64,000 bases of DNA, from NCBI RefSeq assembly GCF_036826855.1, contig NZ_CP104578.1:5119501-5183500 (forward strand). The letters run 5' to 3'. This stretch comes from Streptomyces sp. SJL17-4 (lineage in GTDB: Bacteria > Actinomycetota > Actinomycetes > Streptomycetales > Streptomycetaceae). The position numbers were made by a program, and so were the translations under genes. Under the pieces are notes generated by a model. The model saw only the letters and a program-made list of their open reading frames with translations. It was not told the DNA's origin and did not search any database. This document shows, one piece after another, positions 19,437-27,689 of this stretch; positions within the stretch are counted from its first letter, which is position 1, and each line of letters begins with the position of its first letter.

Positions 19437-21698
19437 GTGAATCACGCGTATCCCCGCGGCCGCCGTCTCGCGGCCGTCGCCGTCACCATCGTCCTCGCCG
19501 CCACGGGCGGCACGCTCACCACACTCCCGGCCACGGCAGCGCCCGCGCCGGGGGCCACGCAGGAGGACCAGCAGCAGACCGCCGTGCGCTTCCCGCTCGA
19601 CGCGGACGTCGTCGGCGCGGGACCGAGCGGCTTCCTGTCGAAGACCCGGGGCGGCACGCCGGAGTTCCGCTGGACCTGGTACGCGGACGGCTCGTCGATC
19701 GTGCTGCCCGGGGCCTACGCGATCGGCGGCGGCACGGACCTCGTCGTCACCGGCGACCAGTCCGGCGACTACACCAGCCGCCGGCTGAAGGTCCACGACC
19801 TGTCGACGCCCGCCACGGCCGCCGCGGCGCCGGTGGAGGTCGATCTCGACGCCCTCGGTGGCTACCACCTGACGGGCCTGGCCGGCTCCACCCTCCTTCT
19901 CACCCGGCAGGAAGACGGCATGTGGTCGCAGTACGCCGCAGCCCTCGGCAGCGGCACTCCGAAGCCCCGCGCCGTGCTCGCGCATCCCCAGTACGACTGC
20001 TTCTCGGGCAAGGAGGGCTGGGGCGGGACCGACACCGGTTCGGCGCTCTACCAGTGCTGGATCGGCAGTGAGCGGATGTCCACCCGGGTGGTCGTCGACT
20101 TCGCCACGGACTACGGGCCCATGTACCTGCAGATGGAGAACGAGTACGCCCAGGACGGCGCGATATCCGCCACCCACGTGGCCTGGCGCGAGATACGGCT
20201 GTCGGGGAACGGGATCGTGGCCCACCAGCGTGGCACGCACGGCGAGCGGTGGTTCCCGTCGGAACACCTGGACGACCCGCTGTACCTGGTCGGCAGCTGG
20301 ATGGCGACCGGCCAGCAGGCCCACATCGACGCGTCGGCCGCGGGCGCCTCGGCGAGCGCGACCGTGCGGCCCTTCACCCTCCAGTCGATCGAGACCGGCG
20401 AGAAGTCCGTCGCCCTCACCGCGTTCTCCTCCGCCGTCGCCGGTCCCGGCGGCAGCATCCTGGTGCGCGGTGGCACCCCCGAGCACGGCGAGGGCCTGTA
20501 CCGGATCTCGCCGCGCGCCGACGGCGGCAGGCCGGACGTCGAGCTGGTCGCCTCCACCGGTCAGACCACCGTCGTCACCCTCACCGGCTCGGACACCCCG
20601 AAGACGCTCTCCGCCGACCAGCTCGCGGGCGGCGTCGACTTCCGCTGGGACCTGTCGCGGGGCGACGCGGCCGTACGCGTCAGCCTGAAGCACGTCAGCG
20701 GCGGGAACGCGCTCACGCAGGAGTGGCCCGCCGACGCCGCCGACGGGGCCGCGCGCCGGGTCACCTGGCACTGGGACGGCAAGGACCCGGACCGAACGAA
20801 CGGGCCGGGCCCGGCCCGCGCGGGCGAGTACGAGTGGGAGATCACCGTCCGGCCTGAGGAGGGCGTCGGCCCGGAGCTGGTCACCACCGGCCGGTTCACC
20901 GTGAACCGGCCCGCGGCGCCGCACGACTTCGACGGCGACGGAACGGCCGACCTGCTGGCCCGCGAGGCCGGCGGCACGCTGTGGTCCCTCCGGACCCTGC
21001 CCGCCGCGACGGGCGGTTCGGTCACATCGCTGGGCCGGTCGCGGGTCGGCGGCGGCTGGCAGGCCTACGACCGGGTCGAAACCGCCGGGAACATCGCGGG
21101 CACCACCGCCCCCGACGTCCTCGCCCGGGACACCGCCGGCGTCCTCTGGCTCTACCAGGGCACGAGCGACCGGGACACGACGCTCTCCGGCCGCACCCGG
21201 ATCGGTGGCGGCTGGCAGGCGTACGACCGGCTCGCCGCCGGCAGCGACGTCACCGGCGACGGCCGCCCCGACCTCGTCGCCAGCGACAAGACCGGCGTCC
21301 TGTGGCTCTACCCCGGCACCGGGAACACCACCACCCCCTTCGCCGCCCGCAAGCGGATCGGCAGCGGCTGGGCCGTCTACAACGAGATCGCCGCCGTCGG
21401 GAACCTCGCCGGAGGCCCCGCCGGAGACCTCCTCGCCCGGGACACCGCCGGTGTCCTCTGGCTCTACCTCGGCAAGGGCGACGGCACATTCGCCGCCCGC
21501 ACCCGGATCGGCGCCGGCTGGGGCGGATTCAAGGACCTCGTCGGCGTGGGAGACGCCGACGGCGACGGCCGCGCCGACCTGATCGCCTCGTCCGGCGGCG
21601 CCACCTTCTACGCCGGTACGGGCGACTGGAAGGCCCCCCTCAAGGGCGGCGTGAAGACCGACGTCACGAGCGGCGTCCCCTACAACACCGCCTTCTAG
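19437..21698 (+). CDS. Secreted FG-GAP/VCBS-repeat protein (paralog 2)
   Basis: The product is also 753 residues and has the same plan as its upstream neighbour: signal peptide, N-terminal beta-rich region of about 480 residues, Ig-like segment (PARAGEYEWEITVRPEEG) and FG-GAP repeats (DFDGDGTADLL, DVTGDGRPDLV, DADGDGRADLI). The start is GTG at 19437, the codon equivalent to the paralog's ATG. The signal-peptide DNA is almost identical between the two, while the following region shares little. The C-terminal repeats are again very close. The N-terminal region of this copy has two Cys that the other lacks. Confidence 0.85.
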   Translation: MNHAYPRGRRLAAVAVTIVLAATGGTLTTLPATAAPAPGATQEDQQQTAVRFPLDADVVGAGPSGFLSKTRGGTPEFRWTWYADGSSIVLPGAYAIGGGTDLVVTGDQSGDYTSRRLKVHDLSTPATAAAAPVEVDLDALGGYHLTGLAGSTLLLTRQEDGMWSQYAAALGSGTPKPRAVLAHPQYDCFSGKEGWGGTDTGSALYQCWIGSERMSTRVVVDFATDYGPMYLQMENEYAQDGAISATHVAWREIRLSGNGIVAHQRGTHGERWFPSEHLDDPLYLVGSWMATGQQAHIDASAAGASASATVRPFTLQSIETGEKSVALTAFSSAVAGPGGSILVRGGTPEHGEGLYRISPRADGGRPDVELVASTGQTTVVTLTGSDTPKTLSADQLAGGVDFRWDLSRGDAAVRVSLKHVSGGNALTQEWPADAADGAARRVTWHWDGKDPDRTNGPGPARAGEYEWEITVRPEEGVGPELVTTGRFTVNRPAAPHDFDGDGTADLLAREAGGTLWSLRTLPAATGGSVTSLGRSRVGGGWQAYDRVETAGNIAGTTAPDVLARDTAGVLWLYQGTSDRDTTLSGRTRIGGGWQAYDRLAAGSDVTGDGRPDLVASDKTGVLWLYPGTGNTTTPFAARKRIGSGWAVYNEIAAVGNLAGGPAGDLLARDTAGVLWLYLGKGDGTFAARTRIGAGWGGFKDLVGVGDADGDGRADLIASSGGATFYAGTGDWKAPLKGGVKTDVTSGVPYNTAF

Positions 21699-21741
21699 GC
21701 GTCCTGGCCGGCCACAGCACGCGGCCGCATCGTGGGGGTCG

Positions 21742-21763
21742 AGCCGGATCCACGGATCCGGCT
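21742..21763 (+). terminator. Hairpin after FG-GAP paralog 2
   Basis: Arms AGCCGGATCC and GGATCCGGCT (21742-21751, 21754-21763) pair over 10 bp. There is no T tract. Its distal end touches the -35 region of the next promoter. Confidence 0.6.
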
Positions 21764-21784
21764 TGACCCTCACGTTGCGTGAGG
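21763..21784 (+). promoter_or_regulatory. MerR-type operator/promoter for the VOC-merR operon
   Basis: TTGACC (21763-21768) overlaps the inverted repeat CCTCACG-TTG-CGTGAGG (21768-21784). This is the dyad typical of MerR targets, in which the operator fills a 19-bp spacer. A 19-bp spacing would place the -10 near 21788 and the transcript start close to the ATG at 21801, so the mRNA may be nearly leaderless. Confidence 0.7.
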
Positions 21785-21800
21785 CCGGAGGGTGGACCAC

Positions 21801-22379
21801 ATGAGCGACTACTACAACGCGTTCGAGATGAGCCCCGTACCCACCCCCGGCCCGGACACCGTTCCGCCGGAGCCGTTCCACGGCATCTACGGAATGCCCG
21901 CGTTCGCGACGATCCCCACGAACGACCTGGACGCGTCGGTGGACTTCTGGGGGCGCGGGCTCGGGTTCTTCGAGCTGTTCAGGATCCCCGGCACGCTGGT
22001 GCATCTGCGCCGGTGGGCTTTCCAGGACGTGCTCCTCGTCGCGGAGGGGAACGTGCCCGAGCAGGCGCCGACGATGAGCCTCAGCTTCGCGTGCGTGCTC
22101 AGCCAGACCGAGCCCCTGGCCGAGGCCTGCCGAGCCCTGCGCCCGGACTCCGTCGACGGACCACGCGACACGCCCTGGAACACCCGCGACATCACCGTGA
22201 TCACCCCCGAGAACGCCCGGATCATCCTCACCGCGGCGAAGCCCTTCGACCCGGACAGCCAGGAAGCACGGAACCTCGCGGCCATCGGGATCACCCCGCC
22301 GGGCGTCGACGACGGAGACGGCGACGGAGATGGCGACGGAGACGGAGATGGCGACGGAGACAATGGGGAGCATGCCTGA
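21801..22379 (+). CDS. VOC/glyoxalase-family protein with Gly-Asp repeat tail
   Basis: The 192-residue product has a vicinal-oxygen-chelate fold: PAFATIPTNDLDASVDFWGRGLGF is the usual first beta-alpha unit, and the second half runs to about residue 165. VOC proteins include glyoxalases, dioxygenases and antibiotic-binding proteins such as the bleomycin-resistance type. A C-terminal DG-repeat of nine units is unusual. The ATG at 21801 follows GGAGG; an upstream in-frame GTG at 21792 overlaps that site. The stop overlaps the start of the merR gene by 8 nt, which indicates translational coupling and a shared ligand response. Confidence 0.82.
   Translation: MSDYYNAFEMSPVPTPGPDTVPPEPFHGIYGMPAFATIPTNDLDASVDFWGRGLGFFELFRIPGTLVHLRRWAFQDVLLVAEGNVPEQAPTMSLSFACVLSQTEPLAEACRALRPDSVDGPRDTPWNTRDITVITPENARIILTAAKPFDPDSQEARNLAAIGITPPGVDDGDGDGDGDGDGDGDGDNGEHA
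22308..22361 (+). repeat. GGCGAC/GGAGAT simple repeat coding poly-(Gly-Asp)
   Basis: Hexanucleotide-like GGN-GAY units encode the DG tail of the VOC protein. The last unit, GGAGAC, also serves as a ribosome-binding site for the overlapping merR gene. Confidence 0.85.
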
Positions 22380-23181
22380 TGCCACCGACGCCGACGCCGA
22401 TGGCCTGACCGTCGGCCAGGTCTCGGCACGCCTGGGCGTGACCGTCCGCGCGCTGCACCACTGGGACGAGATCGGTCTGGCGCGGCCTTCGCTGCGCACG
22501 GCCGCCGGATACCGGCTCTACACCGCCGGTGACCTCGAACGACTGCACCGCATCGTCGTCTACCGGGAGATCGGCCTCGGCCTGGACCGGATCGGCGCCG
22601 TCCTCGACCACCCGGCCACCGACGTGCCCGGTGAACTGCGCGCCCAGCGCGCCCAGGTCGCCGAACGGATCGAACGCCTCCAGCGGCTCGGCGCCGGACT
22701 GGACCGGATGATCGACGCCCACGAACGCGGACTGCTGCTGACCGCCGAGCAGCAGGCGGCGATCTTCGGCCCCGACTGGGACCCGGACTCGCCCGCCCAA
22801 GCCCGCCGGCGCTACGGCGACACGACTCAATGGCGCCAGTACGCCGAACGCGCCGCCTCGCGCGGCCCGGAGGAATGGCAGGCCGTCGCCGACACCATGA
22901 CCGACTTCGACCGCGCGCTCGGGGACGCGATGGACGCCGGCGTCGCACCCGGCAGCCCGGAGGCGAATCGACTCGTCGAACGGCACCGCGAGGTCTTCGG
23001 CTCGTACTTTCCCCTCACCCGGCAGATGCAGGTCTGCCTCGGCCGCATGTACGCGTCCGATCCGGGCTTCGCCGCCCACTACGACGGCATCCGCGCCGGC
23101 CTCGCCACGTGGTTCCGCCGCATCGTCGACGCCTCGGCGCGCGCCCACGGCATCGACCCGGACACCGCGACCTGGGAGTAG
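22372..23181 (+). CDS. MerR-family regulator with TipAS antibiotic-recognition domain
   Basis: The 269-residue product has an N-terminal MerR winged helix (TVGQVSARLGVTVRALHHWDE, then AGYRLY), a dimerisation coiled coil (about residues 75-115) and a C-terminal TipAS-like domain with WRQYAERAASRGPEEWQ and ATWFRRIVDASARAHGID. TipA-type regulators bind thiopeptides or other hydrophobic drugs and activate their own promoter. The operator seen at 21763-21784 fits autoregulation together with the VOC gene. Several in-frame ATGs lie upstream inside the DG repeat; 22372 was chosen because GGAGAC lies about 11 nt before it. Confidence 0.88.
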   Translation: MPDATDADADGLTVGQVSARLGVTVRALHHWDEIGLARPSLRTAAGYRLYTAGDLERLHRIVVYREIGLGLDRIGAVLDHPATDVPGELRAQRAQVAERIERLQRLGAGLDRMIDAHERGLLLTAEQQAAIFGPDWDPDSPAQARRRYGDTTQWRQYAERAASRGPEEWQAVADTMTDFDRALGDAMDAGVAPGSPEANRLVERHREVFGSYFPLTRQMQVCLGRMYASDPGFAAHYDGIRAGLATWFRRIVDASARAHGIDPDTATWE

Positions 23182-23197
23182 GGGGGCCGGGGGCGTG

Positions 23198-23689
23198 TCA
23201 GGGCAGGGCGCACTCGGCCCAGACCGTCTTCCCTGGGGCTCGGAGCCGGGGATGCCACCCCCAACGCGCGCTGAGCTCTTCCACCAGTCGCAACCCCCGG
23301 CCCCCGTCCGCCAGTTCCGGACCGGGGCCGGGGCCGGGGAGCTTTCCGGGCCGGGGCGGTACGCGCTCCGCCCTCGTGTCGCTCACCTCGATCCGCGCGA
23401 CGGGCGGTTCGTCGGTGAGGCGCAGGGAGAGGTGGAAGTCCCGTCCCGGCACGTGCCCGTGCCGTACGGCGTTCGTCGCCAGCTCGGAGGCGACCACGAC
23501 GACGGTCTCGTGCGCCCCGGTCCCGTACGGGACACCCCACTCGTCCAGCCGGACGGCGACGAGACGGCGCGCGAGCCGGGCGCCCCGGGCGGTCGACGTG
23601 AACCGCAGGGCGAAGACCCTGCTCCCCAAGTAAGGGGAGGCGCCGGAGAGTTGGGTGGTGTCGGTTGGGCTGAGGTTGTTGCTCGTCAT
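23198..23689 (-). CDS. RsbW-like ATP-binding protein (HATPase_c_2)
   Basis: The 163-residue product is a GHKL ATPase domain without a kinase or receiver partner. It shows the N box VVVVASELATNAVRHGHV, an IEVSDT strand, and G-box-like GGRGLRLVEELSARWGW. These proteins act as anti-sigma factors or partners of XRE/DUF397 regulators in Streptomyces. It is divergent from the XRE gene, with 103 bp between the starts. The ATG at 23689 follows GAGGAG; longer in-frame extensions run into the XRE promoter. Confidence 0.85.
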   Translation of the reverse strand: MTSNNLSPTDTTQLSGASPYLGSRVFALRFTSTARGARLARRLVAVRLDEWGVPYGTGAHETVVVVASELATNAVRHGHVPGRDFHLSLRLTDEPPVARIEVSDTRAERVPPRPGKLPGPGPGPELADGGRGLRLVEELSARWGWHPRLRAPGKTVWAECALP

Positions 23690-23792
23690 GCCCCCCAAGC
23701 TCCTCTTCGTCGCGTAGCGTGACCAGTGGTGACGCGCTGACGCGACCGCCTTGTACGCGGGGTGTCGGTGCCGGTACGAGAGGTGGGGTGCG

Positions 23793-24656
23793 ATGGCGGA
23801 TGAGCAGGTGGAGCCCGAGGCCGATGAGGCGGAGGGCGGCGCCCAGGCGGCGGACAAGTCCGGGCGCGGTGTGGTGGCCGCGTTCGGGCAGAGTCTGAAG
23901 ACGCTACGGACGCGGGCGGGGATGGAACGGGAGGAGTTCGGCAAGCGGCTGGGCTACTCGGCCTCCACCATCGCCTCGTTCGAGCAGGGGCGGAGAATTC
24001 CCCCGCCGCGCGCGATCGACCGCTGCGATGAAGTGCTGGACGCGGGCGGACTGTTGAGCGTGTGGAAGGACCAGCTGGAGAAGGCGCAGTATCCGGCGTT
24101 CTTCCAGGGGATGGCGCAGCTGGAGAAGAGGGCGATAGAGCTACTGGCGTACGACACGCTGGTGGTCAACGGTCTACTCCAGACCGAGGAGTACGGACGG
24201 ACGATGATGGGCAATCGTCGTCCGCCGCTTGACGCGGAGACCATCGAGCAACGGGTGACCGCCCGATTGGCCCGGCAGGACATCTTCGACCGACGTCCTG
24301 AACCGCTGCTGAGCTTCCTCATGTGCGAGTCGGTACTGCGGCGTCAGTTCGGCGGGAAGGACGTGTTGCGCGGGCAGCTGGAGCAGCTCCTTCTCGTCGG
24401 GCAGCGGAAGAACGTCGAGCTGCAGGTCATGCCGCTCGACTGCGCGGAAAATGCGGGCGTAGACGGGCCGTTCACCGTCATCACGAGCGAGGACGGCAAG
24501 CGGTTCGTCTACGCCGAGGCCCAGGGCGCCAGCGTCTTGGAGACCGACCCCAAGCCAGCCGTTCTCGCCGCCGCCCGCTATGGGATCATCCGGTCGCAGG
24601 CTCTCACCCCGCGAGAGTCGCTGCAGTTCATCGAGAAGTTGCTAGGAGAGCTATGA
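23793..24656 (+). CDS. XRE-family regulator with DUF5753 (WhiJ-like)
   Basis: The 287-residue product has an acidic N-terminal leader, an HTH_31 domain (about residues 28-85: FGQSLKTLRTRAGMEREEFGKRLGYS and a recognition helix with STIASFEQGRR) and a DUF5753 effector domain (about 100-285: LLAYDTLVVNGLLQTEEY, then VELQVMPL). WhiJ-type regulators control development in Streptomyces, commonly with a small DUF397 protein encoded next door. The ATG follows GGTGGGG. Its stop overlaps the DUF397 start (ATGA). Confidence 0.92.
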   Translation: MADEQVEPEADEAEGGAQAADKSGRGVVAAFGQSLKTLRTRAGMEREEFGKRLGYSASTIASFEQGRRIPPPRAIDRCDEVLDAGGLLSVWKDQLEKAQYPAFFQGMAQLEKRAIELLAYDTLVVNGLLQTEEYGRTMMGNRRPPLDAETIEQRVTARLARQDIFDRRPEPLLSFLMCESVLRRQFGGKDVLRGQLEQLLLVGQRKNVELQVMPLDCAENAGVDGPFTVITSEDGKRFVYAEAQGASVLETDPKPAVLAAARYGIIRSQALTPRESLQFIEKLLGEL

Positions 24657-24841
24657 ACGACATGGAATCCCTCGCCTGGTTCAAGAGCAGCTACAGCGGT
24701 GGCGAGGGCGGCCAGTGCATCGAGGTCGCGACCGGTGCGGGAACCGTGCACGTCCGTGACTCCAAGGACGTGGCCCGGCCCGCCCTCACCGTCTCGCGCG
24801 ACGCGTGGACCGGCTTCGTCGGGCTCGCCTCGGCGGAGTAG
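24653..24841 (+). CDS. DUF397 small protein
   Basis: The 62-residue product is a single DUF397 domain: LAWFKSSYSGGEGGQCIEVA, then VHVRDSKD and AWTGFVGL. The start overlaps the XRE stop by 4 nt (ATGA), so translation is coupled. DUF397 proteins are thought to bind and modulate the adjacent XRE regulator; here the third member, a GHKL ATPase, is divergent. Confidence 0.92.
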   Translation: MNDMESLAWFKSSYSGGEGGQCIEVATGAGTVHVRDSKDVARPALTVSRDAWTGFVGLASAE

Positions 24842-24863
24842 TACAGCCCGCCGTTGTACGTGT

Positions 24864-24903
24864 GAGAGCCCTGCCGTCCGAGCCGGACAGCAGGGCTCTC
24901 TTT
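24864..24903 (+). terminator. Rho-independent terminator of XRE/DUF397 operon
   Basis: An 11-bp stem GAGAGCCCTGC (24864-24874) pairs with 24890-24900 and encloses a second GTCCG/CGGAC stem. It is followed by TTT. Confidence 0.85.
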
Positions 24904-24933
24904 CCGGCTCCGGCGGTGTGGCACGATGCCGCG

Positions 24934-25521
24934 ATGACCGCCTCCTCGCTCATACCTCCCGTCGTTCCCGCCGGCCGTCTGGCCGGGATGGAGCAACCCG
25001 TACTCGGCCTGCCCAGCGGGTGGGAGCTGCGGCCCTGGGAGTTCGGCGATGCCGACGCGTTGCTGGCTGCCGGCCAGGACCAGGCGATCCGCCACTGGAA
25101 CCGTCTGCTGGTGGACTCCTCGGAAGGAGCCCGTCAGAGGATCGAGCGCATGCGCCGGCGGTGGCAGGGCGAGCTCAGCGCGATCTGGGCCATCGCCCGG
25201 CCGGGCCGCGAGGCGGCGGGTCTGATCGGCTGGGGCGACATCGATCTCGCGGGCGGTAGCGCCGAGATCGTCTACTGGCTGCTGCCGGAGGCGCGGGGCG
25301 GGGGCGTCGCCGCCGAGGCGACGGAGCGTGTCAGCCGGTGGGCTTTCGACGATCTCGGCCTGCATCGCCTTCGGTTGTGCCACTCGGTGGCCAATCCGGC
25401 CTCCTGCCGCGTGGCGGAGAAGGCGGGGTACTCCCTCGAAGGCACCATGCGCAGTGCGCTTCTGCACGCCGACGGCTGGCACGACGAGCATCTGCACGCC
25501 CTGGTCCAGGGCGACGTCTGA
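24934..25521 (+). CDS. GNAT-family N-acetyltransferase
   Basis: The 195-residue product is a RimJ/RimL-like GNAT: WELRPWEFGDADALLAAG at the N terminus, AGLIGWGDI strand, acetyl-CoA loop region PEARGGGVAAEATERVSRWAF, and NPASCRVAEKAGYSLEGTMR at the C terminus. The loop reads ARGGGVA rather than the usual RGxGxA/G. The substrate is unknown. The ATG at 24934 has no strong ribosome-binding site; a second ATG 18 codons downstream precedes the conserved fold directly. Confidence 0.88.
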   Translation: MTASSLIPPVVPAGRLAGMEQPVLGLPSGWELRPWEFGDADALLAAGQDQAIRHWNRLLVDSSEGARQRIERMRRRWQGELSAIWAIARPGREAAGLIGWGDIDLAGGSAEIVYWLLPEARGGGVAAEATERVSRWAFDDLGLHRLRLCHSVANPASCRVAEKAGYSLEGTMRSALLHADGWHDEHLHALVQGDV

Positions 25522-25547
25522 TCGGAGTACCGCCGGGCGTCCGTCGG

Positions 25548-26073
25548 TCACGACCGCTTCGGTCTGCGGGCCAGGCGGCGTGCTGTGAGGTATCCAACTG
25601 CCGCTGTGGCACCGATGGTCAGGGTGAGGCCTATCGCCACGCTGAGGTCGGTCGGACCGGATGCTCCACCGATCCCCGCCCGCGTACCGAGACTGGGTGT
25701 GACGGGAGCAGGGACGACGGGAGCAGAGACGACGGGGGCAGGGACGACGGGCGTCGGGACCACGGGAGCCGGTACGACGGGGAGCGCCGTGGGGGCGACG
25801 GGGGCCGGCGTCGGGACGGTGGCGGGACTCGGGTTCACCGGCACCATGTTCGCGTCGCTGCGCCGCGGGAGCCTCTCGCAGGCGATGTTGTCGTCGGGCC
25901 CTGGTCCTCGTCGAGCCGGTGCGGGTCACTCGTGTTCCGGTTGAACTCGGCCTGTGCGTCTTCCTGGTAGCGGAAGTCCACGCAGTCGAGATCCTGGGCG
26001 TGGGCGATGCCGGACAGGGGGCGACGGAGACGATGGCCAGGGCTAGGCCGGCCACCATGCTGCGACTGCTCAT
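25548..26073 (-). pseudogene. Excalibur-domain surface protein, broken by two frame lesions
   Basis: Three reading frames together give one coherent protein. A signal peptide (MSSRSMVAGLALAIVSVAP) is in the first frame. Mature SGIAHAQDLDCVDFRYQED and DPHRLDEDQG in the second frame are the Excalibur signature. The third frame has DDNIACERLPRR, a Pro/Val-rich stalk (APVVPTPVVP repeats), and a C-terminal membrane helix ending RRLARRPKRS. The frame changes at the G run 26017-26021 and near 25896-25901. Each is explained by one missing G/C base in a short homopolymer. This may be a real pseudogene or two sequencing errors. The intact form would be a wall- or membrane-anchored calcium-binding-type protein. 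Confidence 0.75.
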
Positions 26074-26161
26074 CGGACGACCTCCTCAGAAGGCGGCTCG
26101 TGGTCTGATGTCCGTTTCCCGGTGAGGTTGGGCAGGACCGCTGGTCGCGGGGCTCGGTCGG

Positions 26162-26345
26162 CTATTGCTTCCTGGCGAAGCTGCCCGTGTCGATCTCGGC
26201 GAGGATGCCGAGCTTGACCAGGCGGTGGGACGGCCGGGAGCCGGTCGGCGAGGCCAGTGAGGGTCTTCCGGGTGATCGCGAGGTGTTCGAGGTGGGTCTC
26301 TGCCTCCCGCGAAGCACCGACGAAAGGTGCTTCGTCCCTGTGACG
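26162..26345 (-). pseudogene. Remnant of a small Streptomyces ORF
   Basis: One minus-strand frame contains REAETHLEHLAITRKTLTGL followed by ADRLP. A different frame contains LVKLGILAEIDTGSFARKQ and a TAG stop at 26162-26164. From memory these segments belong to one protein family seen in Streptomyces, with a longer middle part that is missing here. The piece therefore looks like an internally deleted, frameshifted leftover. The rest of the 26074-26493 gap holds only a 9-bp inverted repeat (26310-26318 with 26326-26334) and the promoter of the next gene. Confidence 0.45.
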
Positions 26346-26493
26346 GAAGTCGCTGGTGGCGGGGCACCTTTCGTGGTTCGTCCGGACCTCCTGCCGGGGT
26401 CGCTGCTCGATCGCGGGAAGCGAGCGCTTTGCCCCCTCTTTGATCACGCCGGTGTGCCTAGGTGCATGATGTGCCTGGACATAGAGGGGACGC

Positions 26494-27498
26494 ATGACGC
26501 AGACCGCGCCGCCGGGATGGGGGCTGCCACCGTCGGGGGCTCCTGGGAATCCGGGTGTGCCGCCGCAGGGGTTCATGCCCGTGCGGCCTCCGGACGGCGG
26601 GAACGCTGCGGTGTTCACCGTCGGGGCTGTGGCAATCGGGGCTGAGACCGTGATCGCCGCGCTGGTCGCCGTCCTGTACAGCTTGCAGTCCGAGTCCCAC
26701 GGAGGCGAAGGCGGCCTGGGATGGCTGTTCGGCACCATATTCGCGCTCGTGCTGCTGGCAGTCATTTCGATGATCGCAGGGCTGGCCGGTTCGGCGATGG
26801 CGGTGCTTCCCCTAGTCCTCCTCGGGCGTGCGGTGGCCCGCCGTACGGGGCGGCGCGACAGCTGGCAGCTCACCCTGGCCACTGTGGCGGTCGTTGCCGC
26901 CGCCCTGGCGCTGCTCATCGGCTCCTGCATGCTCCTGGCCGGCTTCGGCGGCCCCGGCGACCTGCTCGTTTATCCCGTCCTTGCCCTCAGCCTCATCGTC
27001 GGGCTGGCACCCGCGACCCTGTGCGCCCGGGCGGCGGGGAACCCCGGAAAGCCCGGGGCCCGATGGCGGGTGCTCGGGGGCGTGGCGCTGGGCGGTCTGG
27101 GGCTGCTCGCGGTGACGCTTGCGGTCGGGGTCGCGGCGTACAGCTCGGGGATCCTCAAGATCTACGAACCGCCCCGGCTCACTGAAGCCGACATGGTCGG
27201 CACCTGGACGGACAGCGACGGCGGAAGCCTCCGCTTCGAGGCGGACGGCACGGTGACGGCGAAGGGCGTCAACGAGTACGAGGCCACGGGTGAGCAGTCC
27301 GGTGCCTCCAACTGCACCGGGAAGTGGCAGCTGACCGAGAACGACGGTGCCGGTCGGCCGTTCGAGCTCAGCATCGCGGACTGCGAGAGCCTGTCCTCCG
27401 GCTGGGGCATCGGCGGTACGGAGGAACACCCGACGGTCTTCACCTGGATCGGCGAGCCGGATTCGGGTGAGCGGTACATCCTTACGCGGCAGCGGTAA
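26494..27498 (+). CDS. Membrane protein with C-terminal lipocalin-like domain
   Basis: The 334-residue product has a Pro/Gly-rich cytoplasmic N terminus. Five hydrophobic segments follow (about residues 38-60, 75-110, 125-150, 155-175 and 195-215). After residue 225 comes an extracytoplasmic beta domain starting MVGTWTDSDGGSLRFEADGT and containing two Cys. GTW...L.F..DG repeats are typical of lipocalin-like lipid- or ligand-binding barrels. The ATG follows GAGGGG. No function can be assigned. It stands alone between two degraded genes. Confidence 0.78.
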   Translation: MTQTAPPGWGLPPSGAPGNPGVPPQGFMPVRPPDGGNAAVFTVGAVAIGAETVIAALVAVLYSLQSESHGGEGGLGWLFGTIFALVLLAVISMIAGLAGSAMAVLPLVLLGRAVARRTGRRDSWQLTLATVAVVAAALALLIGSCMLLAGFGGPGDLLVYPVLALSLIVGLAPATLCARAAGNPGKPGARWRVLGGVALGGLGLLAVTLAVGVAAYSSGILKIYEPPRLTEADMVGTWTDSDGGSLRFEADGTVTAKGVNEYEATGEQSGASNCTGKWQLTENDGAGRPFELSIADCESLSSGWGIGGTEEHPTVFTWIGEPDSGERYILTRQR

Positions 27499-27689
27499 GC
27501 CATCCGGTGCTGAGGTCTCGGGCCTGGCCGGGTGTAGGTGTGCGGTCATGCCGCCCTCGATCCGTAGCCTCCACCACCACATGGGTCCCAGCCGACTGCC
27601 CCGAAGCTACGCCGTAAGCACCACGCAGTACGCCAGGAACGTGGGAAACGATCTCCACCAACGTGGGCTGGCCCTAGCTCTAGCAGCTC

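Noticed and set aside
26187..26645. Plus-strand ORF of 152 codons before the lipocalin-like membrane protein
   Set aside because: It overlaps the true gene start at 26494 in another frame, and the recognisable protein-like remnants here are on the minus strand.
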